From: Streptomyces seoulensis
Lineage (GTDB): Bacteria; Actinomycetota; Actinomycetes; Streptomycetales; Streptomycetaceae
Direction of reading: 5' to 3'
NCBI GenBank assembly: GCA_013364255.1
Contig: CP054936.1
Location: forward strand, 5,467,353 to 5,531,352
DNA: 64,000 bases
In this document: positions 43,823 through 51,088 of the stretch, piece after piece
How positions within the stretch are numbered: the stretch's first letter is position 1
Layout of the letters: the number at the start of each line of letters is the position of its first letter
The notes under the pieces: generated by a model
Seen by the model: the letters and a program-made list of their open reading frames with translations, nothing else
Databases searched by the model: none
Told to the model about the DNA's origin: nothing
Made by a program: the position numbers and the translations under genes

Positions 43823-43941
43823 TGGGTGGACGCGCCGGCCGCGCGCCGCGTTCCTTCCGCGCGGCGGCGTACGGCTCGTCCACCACTGCATCGGATCGGC
43901 GGCCCTGGTCGGTTCACACCGCTCCGGAAATCGTCCCGCGG

Positions 43942-44628
43942 TCAGTTGTCCGGATCCGGGACCGGCGTCGGCGACGCGCCCCCGCCGACGGCCTTGCTGT
44001 ACTCGTTGCGGGTGGTGAACGCCTTGGTGAACGCCGTGCCCGACCAGCGGTAGGTGATCACATCCTCGCCGGACGGATCCGCCACCGGGTCGTCCTTCTC
44101 GTACACCTGTTTGGTGACCACGAGGTCGCCGCGGTCGATCTCGGCGTAGACCGGGGGTTCCTCGGCGCCGAACACGTTCTCGTACCGGTCGCCCCGTTCA
44201 CGGTACACATACGCGCCGACGCCGACCGCGTCCCCGCAGGTCAGCACATTGATGACGATGTCGTCCACGGAGCCGCCGGTCAGCTTGCCGTAGGACACGT
44301 CGACCGGGTACTCGTCGGCGGAACACGGCTTGAGGTCGTGCTTGACCGTCGCCGAGACCTTCGGGTCGTCCTTGATCAGCCGGACCGGGTCCACCGCCGG
44401 CTGCGGCGTGTCGCTCGCGGCGGGGGAGGCGGAGGCCACCGCGCCCGCCACCGAGCTGCTCGTGTGGGCCGGGCCCTCGTCACGGGCGCCGGTGCCGCCC
44501 GTGCCGCAGGCGGACACCAAAAGGCCGAGGGCGGCGAGCACGGCCACCGCCGTGAACGCCGCCTGCAAGGTGCCCCGTGCCCCACCGGGCTCCGGATCGG
44601 CACCGGCCTCGCCGGTCAGGCCGCGCAA
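43942..44628 (-). CDS. cseA: Envelope lipoprotein CseA
   Basis: A 228 aa lipoprotein: N-terminal basic stretch, hydrophobic helix TAVAVLAALGLL, lipobox LLVSAC, then a Ser/Ala linker and a folded domain with VKHDLKPCSADEYPVDVSYGKLTGGSVDDIVINVLTCGDAVG (two Cys that may pair). In S. coelicolor CseA is a negative modulator of the SigE response, sitting outside the membrane. The start is an unusual TTG (44628) that overlaps the end of sigE by 13 nt; a later start would remove the signal peptide. The C-terminus is Pro/Asp rich. Confidence 0.88.
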   Translation of the reverse strand: MRGLTGEAGADPEPGGARGTLQAAFTAVAVLAALGLLVSACGTGGTGARDEGPAHTSSSVAGAVASASPAASDTPQPAVDPVRLIKDDPKVSATVKHDLKPCSADEYPVDVSYGKLTGGSVDDIVINVLTCGDAVGVGAYVYRERGDRYENVFGAEEPPVYAEIDRGDLVVTKQVYEKDDPVADPSGEDVITYRWSGTAFTKAFTTRNEYSKAVGGGASPTPVPDPDN

Positions 44629-45155
44629 CGCTCCCGCTCCTCACGCTCCAGCGCGCGTGCGTCCAGGTCGCGGGCCTCCAGCTCCTCGCGGAGCCGGGCG
44701 AGCGCCCGGTGCAGCGTGCTCTTGACCGTGCCCGCGGACATGCCGAGGGCCGCGGCCGTCTCCTCCGTGGACATCTGCTCCCAGTGTCGCAGCACGACGA
44801 CACTGCGCTGCTTCGGAGCGAGAACTTTCATGATGTCCATAAGAAGCGCGCGGTCGGCGTGCTGCTCGGTGGAGTCCTCGACGCACGCGTCCGGGAGCTG
44901 CTCGGTGGGGACCTCCTCCAGCTTCCGGGCCCGCCACCATTCGGTACGCGTGTTGATCATGACGCGGCGCAGGTAGGCGTCCGCGAGCCGCTTGTCCGCG
45001 ATGCCGTCCCAGCGGCCGTACGTCCGCACCAGCGCCGTCTGGAGCAGGTCCTGGGCGTCGATCGGGTCCGGTACCAGCCGGCGCGCACTGCGCAGCAGCG
45101 CGTCCTGCCGGGTACGCACGTACTCCTCGAACTCGAGCACCTCACCCTGCGCCAT
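44616..45155 (-). CDS. sigE: ECF RNA polymerase sigma factor SigE
   Basis: A 179 aa ECF sigma factor. Region 2: EEYVRTRQDALLRSARRLVPDPIDAQDLLQTALVRTYGRW and RLADAYLRRVMINTRTEWWRARK. Region 4: LAPKQRSVVVLRHWEQMSTEETAAALGMSAGTVKSTLHRALARLREEL. Sequence and the following cseA-cseB-cseC genes identify it as SigE, director of cell-wall stress genes. ATG 45155 has GGAGG 8 nt upstream and is the family start; the frame is open to 45287. No anti-sigma gene is adjacent; control is at transcription by CseB. I could not fix its own promoter. Confidence 0.95.
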   Translation of the reverse strand: MAQGEVLEFEEYVRTRQDALLRSARRLVPDPIDAQDLLQTALVRTYGRWDGIADKRLADAYLRRVMINTRTEWWRARKLEEVPTEQLPDACVEDSTEQHADRALLMDIMKVLAPKQRSVVVLRHWEQMSTEETAAALGMSAGTVKSTLHRALARLREELEARDLDARALEREERERCAA

Positions 45156-45586
45156 GATCAACCGCCTCCGCTCCCCGTTTTCCGGCCGGTGTTCCGCCGG
45201 ATACCAAGCTGTGCCGCGGACGGGCTGTGGTCGGCAGCCGTCCGGTGCCCGTCGGGCACGCAACTGAAGGTACGGAGGGGTTGTCACGGCGTTGTCCGAA
45301 GCAGCCTTCGGTCAGCCCTCGGCTGTCCGTCGGTTGTGTAACGGACGAAGGGGAGGGGTAAGGAGGCGGTCCATATTCGCCCCATTTAATGGGTATTTGC
45401 ACCCCTGCTGAAGACGTGATCCTGTGACACAAAGCCTCCGCACCACCCGTGAGGCTGTCACCCGCCTGTGTGCTGACGTGGCGTCAGCCGTGGGCCGGGC
45501 GACCGGAGCCGGGGAGTGCGGAGGCTTCGGAATCGAGGGTGTCTGAGATGTCGGAAACGTCGGGAGCGGGGCCGGTCGGGTCAGGT
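45156..45586 (-). promoter_or_regulatory. sigE upstream region
   Basis: 431 bp between mutY and sigE without a gene. A relatively A/T-rich patch at 45370-45425 has the palindromic CCCAT-TTA-ATGGG (45381-45393). CAACC elements lie upstream of sigE on the minus strand (45336-45332 and 45283-45279), but none has a convincing CGTC at 16-17 nt. The CseB-controlled promoter is probably in here. Confidence 0.35.
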
Positions 45587-46549
45587 TCAGGTGAGGGGCA
45601 GCCGGTACAGGGCGCCCGGCAGCGGCTCCACCAGACCGTCGGCGACCAGCCCGTCCAGGGCGCGGGCCCGCTGGACCGGCTCGTGCCACACCCGGTCGAG
45701 CATCGCCTGCGGCACCGGCGTGTGGGCCTCCCGCAGCACGGCGAGCAGCTTGCCGCGCACCTGCCGGTCCGTACCGGCGTAGGTCTGGCCCCGGCGCGGC
45801 GGTCCGTCGTGCGCCGGCTTGCCGGCCAGCCGCCAGGCGCAGTGCCCGGAGATCGGGCACTGGTGGCAGGACTCGTTCTTCGCCGTGCACACCAGCGCGC
45901 CGAGTTCCATGGAGGCGGCGGCCCAGCGGGCGGCGGTCTCCTCCTCCTCGGGCAGCAGGGTGCGGGCGAGCCGGCGTTCGGCCGCGGTGGTGGCGTTCGG
46001 CGGGTACTGCACACCGGTGACCGCGCGCGCCAGGACGCGCCGGACGTTGGTGTCGAGCACGGCGTGCCGCTGTCCGTAGGCGAAGGAGGCGACCGCCGCC
46101 GCGGTGTACTCGCCGATGCCGGGCAGGGCGAGCAGTTGCGCGTGCTCGGTCGGCACGTCGCCGCCGTGCCGTTCCGTTATGGCGACCGCGGCGCCGTGCA
46201 GGCGCAGGGCGCGGCGCGGGTAACCGAGCCGGCCCCAGGCGCGGACGGCTTCGCCGGGCGCCTCCTTGGCGAGGTCGGCGGGGCGGGGCCAGCGTGCGAG
46301 CCACTGCTCGTAGACGGGCAGCACGCGGTTGACGGGCGTCTGCTGGAGCATGAACTCGCTGACCATCACACCCCAGGCGCCGGCGTCGGCGCGCCGCCAG
46401 GGCAGGTCTCGGGCGTTGCCGTCGAACCAGGTGATGACCTGGGTGTGCAGGGTCTCGCCGAGCGGGACGCCGGAGGCGTCGGCGGGGCCGTCGGTGGCGG
46501 GGGCCGGGGCAGTGGGGCTGCTGTGCGGGGGCAGTGTGGGCGCAGTCAT
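45587..46549 (-). CDS. mutY: A/G-specific adenine glycosylase MutY
   Basis: Removes adenine mispaired with 8-oxoguanine. The 320 aa protein has LPWRRADAGAWGVMVSEFMLQQTPVNRVLPVYEQWL, the helix-hairpin-helix LLALPGIGEYTAAAVASFAYGQ with catalytic Asp in VLDTNVRRV, and the [4Fe-4S] ligands C-x6-C-x2-C-x5-C in ALVCTAKNESCHQCPISGHC. It lacks the long MutT-like C-terminal domain of E. coli MutY, ending about 70 residues after the cluster. ATG 46549 has GGGAGGG upstream; the frame is open far beyond as shadow. Confidence 0.92.
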   Translation of the reverse strand: MTAPTLPPHSSPTAPAPATDGPADASGVPLGETLHTQVITWFDGNARDLPWRRADAGAWGVMVSEFMLQQTPVNRVLPVYEQWLARWPRPADLAKEAPGEAVRAWGRLGYPRRALRLHGAAVAITERHGGDVPTEHAQLLALPGIGEYTAAAVASFAYGQRHAVLDTNVRRVLARAVTGVQYPPNATTAAERRLARTLLPEEEETAARWAAASMELGALVCTAKNESCHQCPISGHCAWRLAGKPAHDGPPRRGQTYAGTDRQVRGKLLAVLREAHTPVPQAMLDRVWHEPVQRARALDGLVADGLVEPLPGALYRLPLT

Positions 46550-46720
46550 GACCCTCCCGATCCTGCCACGTGACGGCCCGCCCCCGCGTGAGGTGGCACC
46601 AGGCGGTGGGTCGCCCCGGCCGGGCGGGGCGCGGGGACGCTGCCGGGCGGGGCGCGGGTGCGGTGCCCGGAGGGGCGGGCGCGGGAGGGCGATGTGCCCT
46701 GGTCGGATGGTGGCGCGACC

Positions 46721-46840
46721 GCCGGGCCGGGGTTCGGCCCGATGCCGCTGCCGGGTCGGGGTTCGGCCCGAGGCTGCCGCCGGGTCGAGGTTCCGCCCCG
46801 AGTCCGCCCGGCAAGGGTCTTGCCCCGGAGCCGCCCGGCA
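46721..46840. repeat. ~29 bp tandem repeat upstream of mutY
   Basis: GCCGGG-CGGGGTTCGGCCCG recurs at about 46721, 46750 and 46779, with a fourth degenerate copy to about 46840 (GGGTCTTGCCCCGGAGCCG). Each copy can fold through its GGGG/CCCC segments. Confidence 0.65.
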
Positions 46841-47099
46841 GGCGCACCGCTCCTGCGTGGGCCGGGCCCCGTAGCGGGGCGTGACGGCTTCGTCGCGTCG
46901 CCGTCCGCGCGTGTTCTCACCGTCAGGCGCGCCGAGTCCAAGGGGCGCGCCGGAGTCGGCGGTGGAACTCCCGGGCGGTGGCGGACACTTCACGCGCCGC
47001 GCTCGACGCTTCGTCACCCAACGTACCGCGAGCGCGCATACGATCACACTGTGCGATCGGAGGGCGTCGCGGCCGCCGGGAACGGTGAGTTGCGCGAGG

Positions 47100-47122
47100 T
47101 TTCCGGAATGATGATCCGGAAA
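47100..47122. promoter_or_regulatory. Inverted repeat upstream of the membrane-anchored protein
   Basis: TTTCCGGA (47100-47107), 7 nt ATGATGA, TCCGGAAA (47115-47122): a perfect 8 bp inverted repeat about 50 bp upstream of a candidate -10 box (TACAGT, 47172-47177). Plausible operator. Confidence 0.5.
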
Positions 47123-47184
47123 AGTTGTGGTCGGCGCGGCGGGTGGCGCGGGGTAAGTCGACGATCTCTCGTACAGTTTGGGCC

Positions 47185-48024
47185 GTGGGATCTCTGCGCA
47201 ATCCGATCGGGCCGCTTCCCGCCTCCATCTACTGGCGTCGGCGGGTATTCATGCTGTCCGGAGTCGCCCTGCTGGCCCTGCTGATCGTCTGGATCACCAC
47301 ATCGGGCGGCGGTGGCGGGCACCAGAACAATGGCGGCGGGTCCGACGGCAAGAATCCCAGCCCCTCCACCATCACCCCCGGCCCCTCCGAGTCGGGCCCC
47401 GCGATCAGCCAACGCCCCGGCGGCCGCGACGAGTCGGGCGGCGGTGACTCCGCCGGGTCCGGAAGCGGAACGGGTTCCGGGTCGGCCTCCGGCGGCACGG
47501 ACGGCTCCGGCGGCGGCTCCGGAAGCGGCGGCGACACCGGCGGGGACACCGGCGGCGCCGGCAGCGGCGGCGCCAACGGGTCCGGCGGCACGGGCGCCGT
47601 CCTGCCGGCCGGCAGCTCCCTGCCCGACTGCGCCACCGGCGCGGTCCAGGTGAGCCTGCGCAGCGTGCGCAACTCCTACGGCCCCGGCGAGACGCCCACC
47701 TTCGAGCTGGTCGCCAAGAGCACCGCCGGCAACGACTGCAAGGTCGACCTCGGCCCCAAGTCCGCCGTGCTGACGGTCACTCCGGCCAACAGCAGCGACG
47801 ACTACTGGTCCTCGGCCGACTGTCCGAAGACGGCCGGGAGCCTGCTGTTCCGGGTGCCGGCGAAGAGCGCGATCACCCACACCGTGCGCTGGGACCGCAA
47901 GCCGAGCGCCGCCCAGTGCGCCACGCCTCCGGCGGGTACGGCCGCGCCGGGCACCTACCTGGTGCAGGCGAAGGTGCCGGGCCACGGCAAGCTGCAGACC
48001 TCGTTCGTCCTGTCGGCGGACTGA
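47185..48024 (+). CDS. Membrane-anchored protein with Gly/Ser linker and extracytoplasmic domain
   Basis: A 279 aa protein: a short cytoplasmic N-terminus with Arg cluster (YWRRR), one membrane helix (VFMLSGVALLALLIVWITT), a ~95 residue Gly/Ser/Thr/Pro linker. A C-terminal beta-rich domain of about 125 residues follows, with three Cys (CATGAVQVSLRSVRNSYGPGETPTFELVAKSTAGNDCKVDLG; DCPKTAGSLLFRVPAKSAITHTVRWD; QCATPP). The architecture is that of a surface-displayed domain on a flexible stalk; an immunoglobulin-like fold is likely. GTG 47185 follows TACAGT by 7 nt (leaderless pattern). Function unknown. Confidence 0.78.
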   Translation: MGSLRNPIGPLPASIYWRRRVFMLSGVALLALLIVWITTSGGGGGHQNNGGGSDGKNPSPSTITPGPSESGPAISQRPGGRDESGGGDSAGSGSGTGSGSASGGTDGSGGGSGSGGDTGGDTGGAGSGGANGSGGTGAVLPAGSSLPDCATGAVQVSLRSVRNSYGPGETPTFELVAKSTAGNDCKVDLGPKSAVLTVTPANSSDDYWSSADCPKTAGSLLFRVPAKSAITHTVRWDRKPSAAQCATPPAGTAAPGTYLVQAKVPGHGKLQTSFVLSAD

Positions 48025-48037
48025 CCTCCGGCCGCGT

Positions 48038-48145
48038 CCGGAGACCGCGCGGCCACCGCAGGACCGGACACCGCGCGGCCGCCGCGGTACCGGACCCCGC
48101 GCGGCCGACCACAGGGCCGGATACCGGGCGGGCAACCGCAGGGTC
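48038..48145. repeat. ~26 bp tandem repeat between converging genes
   Basis: CCGGA-ACCGCGCGGCC-like units start at 48038, 48064, 48090 and 48117 (spacing 26, 26, 27), decaying toward 48145. The rest of this 251 bp gap (to 48275) has further CCGCAGGACCGG-type reiteration. No gene. Confidence 0.75.
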
Positions 48146-48275
48146 ACGGACCGCGCCGCCGCCGCAGGGCGAGGCATCCACGCGGCGATCGCGGGGCCGC
48201 CGGGCACCTGGGCCGCCCCCGCAGCACCGGCCCCCGCAGGACCGGCCCCGCAGGACCAGGACCGGCCCCGCAGGG

Positions 48276-49400
48276 TCAGACGTACCGCTCCAGGATCGAC
48301 GACTCCGCCAGCCGCGACAGCCCCTCGCGCACGCTCCGCGCCCGCGCCTCGCCGACGCCGTCCACCGTCTGGAGGTCGTCCACACTGGCCGCGAGCAGCT
48401 TCTGCAGGCCGCCGAAGTGCTCGACCAGCCGGTCGATGATCGCGCCGGGCAGCCGCGGCACCTTGGCCAGCAGCCGGAAGCCGCGCGGGGAGACCGCCGA
48501 GTCCAGGGTCTCGGGCGAACCGGTGTAGCCGAGCGCGCGGGCGACGGTGGAGACCTCCAGCAGATCGGCCTGGGAGAGCTTGTCGAGTTCGGCGAGCGCC
48601 TCGTCGACCGTGCGGGAGCGCTTGGCGGTGGGCTCGGGGACGTAGTCCCGGACGACGAGTTCCCGCTCGGGCTCCACGCCCGCGATCAACTCGTCCAGCT
48701 GGAGGGCGAGGAGGCGTCCGTCGGTGCCCAGCTCCACCACGTACTCGGCGATCTCGGTGGCGATGCGGCGCACCATCTCCAGGCGCTGCGCGACCGCCGA
48801 GACGTCCCGGACCGTCACCAGGTCCTCGATCTCCAGCGCCGACAGCGTGCCCGCCACCTCGTCCAGGCGCAGCTTGTACCGCTCCAGCGTGGCCAGGGCC
48901 TGGTTGGCGCGGGAGAGGATCGCCGCGGAGTCCTCCAGGACGCGGCGCTGGCCGTCGACGTAGAGGGCGATCAGCCGCATCGACTGGGAGACGGAGACCA
49001 CTGGGTAGTTGACCTGCTTGCTGACCCGGTCCGCGGTGCGGTGCCGGGTGCCGGTCTCCTCGGTGGGGATCGTCGGGTCGGGCACCAGCTGCACGCCGGC
49101 CCGCAGGATCTTCGACAGGTCCGAGGACAGCACGATGCCGCCGTCCAGCTTGCACAGCTCGCGCAGCCGCGTCGCGGCGAACTCGACGTCCAGGACGAAA
49201 CCGCCCGTGCACATCGACTCGACCGTCTTGTCGGAGCCCAGCACGATCAGTCCGCCGGTGTTGCCGCGGAGCACCCGCTCCAGTCCGTCCCGCAGGGCGG
49301 TGCCGGGCGCCACGGCGCTCAGCGAGGCGCGCATCAGGCGATCGGCGCCGGAACTCCCACCGGACTTTCCGGGAGCTGCTGCCCGGTCGTTGGCTGCCAC
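48276..49400 (-). CDS. disA: DNA-integrity scanning diadenylate cyclase DisA
   Basis: Makes c-di-AMP from two ATP, with activity tied to DNA-structure scanning. The 374 aa protein shows the N-terminal DAC domain (GNTGGLIVLG, LCKLDGGIVLSSD with Asp86, PDPTIPTEETGTRHRTADRVSKQ carrying the RHR motif), the helical spine (SRANQALATLERYKLRLDEVAGTL), and C-terminal helix-hairpin-helix (VDDLQTVDGVGEARARSVREGLSRL). The nucleotide motif reads DGG instead of the usual DGA. GTG 49400 has GGAGGAG upstream. radA is immediately upstream, the common disA-radA pairing. Confidence 0.95.
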   Translation of the reverse strand: MAANDRAAAPGKSGGSSGADRLMRASLSAVAPGTALRDGLERVLRGNTGGLIVLGSDKTVESMCTGGFVLDVEFAATRLRELCKLDGGIVLSSDLSKILRAGVQLVPDPTIPTEETGTRHRTADRVSKQVNYPVVSVSQSMRLIALYVDGQRRVLEDSAAILSRANQALATLERYKLRLDEVAGTLSALEIEDLVTVRDVSAVAQRLEMVRRIATEIAEYVVELGTDGRLLALQLDELIAGVEPERELVVRDYVPEPTAKRSRTVDEALAELDKLSQADLLEVSTVARALGYTGSPETLDSAVSPRGFRLLAKVPRLPGAIIDRLVEHFGGLQKLLAASVDDLQTVDGVGEARARSVREGLSRLAESSILERYV

Positions 49401-49482
49401 TGCACTCCTCCGGTCGCGGGTTCTTCAGGCGCCCCCGTTTCGCACACACGGTTCGTACGGACGGGCGAGACCAGGGCAAAGT

Positions 49483-50892
49483 CTACCGGCGGTCCTCCTG
49501 CTCCCGTGGGGCCTCTCGGCGACGGGAGCGGGGCAGCACCCGCAGCGCGTCCCCGATGTCGGCCACTTCCAGCACCTTCATCCCCGCCGGGACCTTGCCC
49601 GGGTCGCCCGGTACGAGGGCGTGCGTGAAGCCCAGGCGGTGCGCCTCCGACAGCCGCCGCTGGACGCCGGTGACCCGTCTGACCTCGCCCGCGAGGCCCA
49701 CCTCGCCGATCGCGACCAGGTTCTTCGGCAGTGGGGTGTCGCTGGCGGCGGAGGCCAGGGCGAGGGCGACGGCGAGGTCGGCGGCCGGCTCGGACAGCTT
49801 CACGCCGCCGACGGTGGCCGAGTAGATGTCCCGCTTGCCCAGCGCGCTGATCCGGCCGCGCTGCTCCAGCACGGCCAGCATCATCGAGACGCGGGAGGTC
49901 TCCAGGCCCGAGGTGGTGCGGCGCGGGGAGGGGATCTGGGAGTCGACGGTGAGCGCCTGGACCTCGGCGACCAGCGGGCGGCGGCCCTCCAGGGTGACGG
50001 TGAGGCAGGTGCCGGGCACCGGCTCGGCGCGCCGGGTCAGGAACAGGCCGCTGGGGTCGGCCAGGCCCGTGATGCCCTCGTCGTGCAGTTCGAAGCAGCC
50101 GACCTCGTCCGTCGCGCCGTAGCGGTTCTTGACGCCGCGCACCAGGCGCAGCCGCGCGTGCCGGTCGCCCTCGAAGTGCAGCACCACGTCCACCAGGTGC
50201 TCCAGCAGCCGCGGCCCGGCGATCGCGCCGTCCTTGGTGACGTGGCCCACCAGCAGCGTGGACATGCCGCGTTCCTTGGAGGCGCGGATCAGCGCGCCGG
50301 CGACCTCGCGCACCTGGGCCATGCCGCCGGGCGCGCCGTCGATCTCGGGCGAGGCCACCGTCTGCACCGAGTCCATGATCAGCAGCGAGGGCTTGACCGC
50401 GTCCAGGTGGCCGAGGACGGCGGCGAGGTCGGTCTCGGCGGCGAGGTAGAGGTGGTCGTCGAGGGCGCCGATGCGGTCGGCGCGCAGCCGGACCTGGCTC
50501 GCGGACTCCTCGCCCGTGACGTACAGCGTGCGGTGCTCGTCGCTGGCTGCCTTGGCGGCCACGTCCAGCAGCAGCGTGGACTTGCCGACGCCGGGTTCGC
50601 CCGCGAGCAGGACGACCGCGCCGGGGACGAGTCCGCCGCCGAGCACCCGGTCCAGCTCGGGCACGCCGGTGGAGCGGGCGGTGGCCTGCCGGCCGTCCAC
50701 CTGGCCGATGGGCACGGCGGAGGTGGTGACCCGGCCGGGCGCCGTGGTGCGGACCGCGGGCGCGCCGTACTCCTCGATCGTGCCCCAGGCCTGGCACTCG
50801 GGGCAGCGGCCGAGCCACTTGGCCGTCTGCCAGCCGCACTCGGTGCAGCGGTAGGACGGGCGGTCCTTGGTGGTCTTGGTACGGGCAGCCAT
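49483..50892 (-). CDS. radA: DNA repair protein RadA
   Basis: RecA-like helicase for branch migration in recombination. The 469 aa protein has the N-terminal zinc finger (CTECGWQTAKWLGRCPECQAW), Walker A GEPGVGKSTLLLD, the RadA-specific KNRYG motif (LVRGVKNRYGATDEVG), and the C-terminal Lon-protease-like domain (GVKLSEPAADLAVALALASAASDTPLPKNLVAIGEVGLAGEVRRV). ATG 50892 begins MAARTKTTKDRPSYRC; TACGGT lies 7 nt upstream (leaderless pattern). Likely acts with DisA, whose activity RadA affects in other bacteria. Confidence 0.95.
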   Translation of the reverse strand: MAARTKTTKDRPSYRCTECGWQTAKWLGRCPECQAWGTIEEYGAPAVRTTAPGRVTTSAVPIGQVDGRQATARSTGVPELDRVLGGGLVPGAVVLLAGEPGVGKSTLLLDVAAKAASDEHRTLYVTGEESASQVRLRADRIGALDDHLYLAAETDLAAVLGHLDAVKPSLLIMDSVQTVASPEIDGAPGGMAQVREVAGALIRASKERGMSTLLVGHVTKDGAIAGPRLLEHLVDVVLHFEGDRHARLRLVRGVKNRYGATDEVGCFELHDEGITGLADPSGLFLTRRAEPVPGTCLTVTLEGRRPLVAEVQALTVDSQIPSPRRTTSGLETSRVSMMLAVLEQRGRISALGKRDIYSATVGGVKLSEPAADLAVALALASAASDTPLPKNLVAIGEVGLAGEVRRVTGVQRRLSEAHRLGFTHALVPGDPGKVPAGMKVLEVADIGDALRVLPRSRRREAPREQEDRR

Positions 50893-51088
50893 GGGGGAAA
50901 CCGTAGCCGCCGCCACTGACAACGCCGTTCACCACATTCGAACGCACTCGAACAGAAGAGTCGCGGAATGAACCCATCCGCTTATACGGAAGACGCCGCT
51001 CCTCTTTTGAGGGATCGTTTCACCCGTACGGATTAAAAGTGCGCAACGGGGGAGAACGGACGAACCTCGGCCGCCTACGGTCGCACGG

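Larger units (their letters stand above)
46550..47184. other. Intergenic region with G/C-rich repeats
   Basis: 635 bp between divergent mutY and the membrane-anchored protein. 46560-46720 is nearly pure G/C with no signal; a tandem repeat occupies 46721-46840; an inverted repeat lies at 47100-47122. Overlapping frames on both strands lack ribosome sites and read through the repeats, so I do not call a gene. Confidence 0.6.

Noticed and set aside
45279..45336. SigE-dependent promoter for sigE
   Set aside because: CAACC elements occur but no CGTC lies at 16-17 nt; not strong enough to report as a site.
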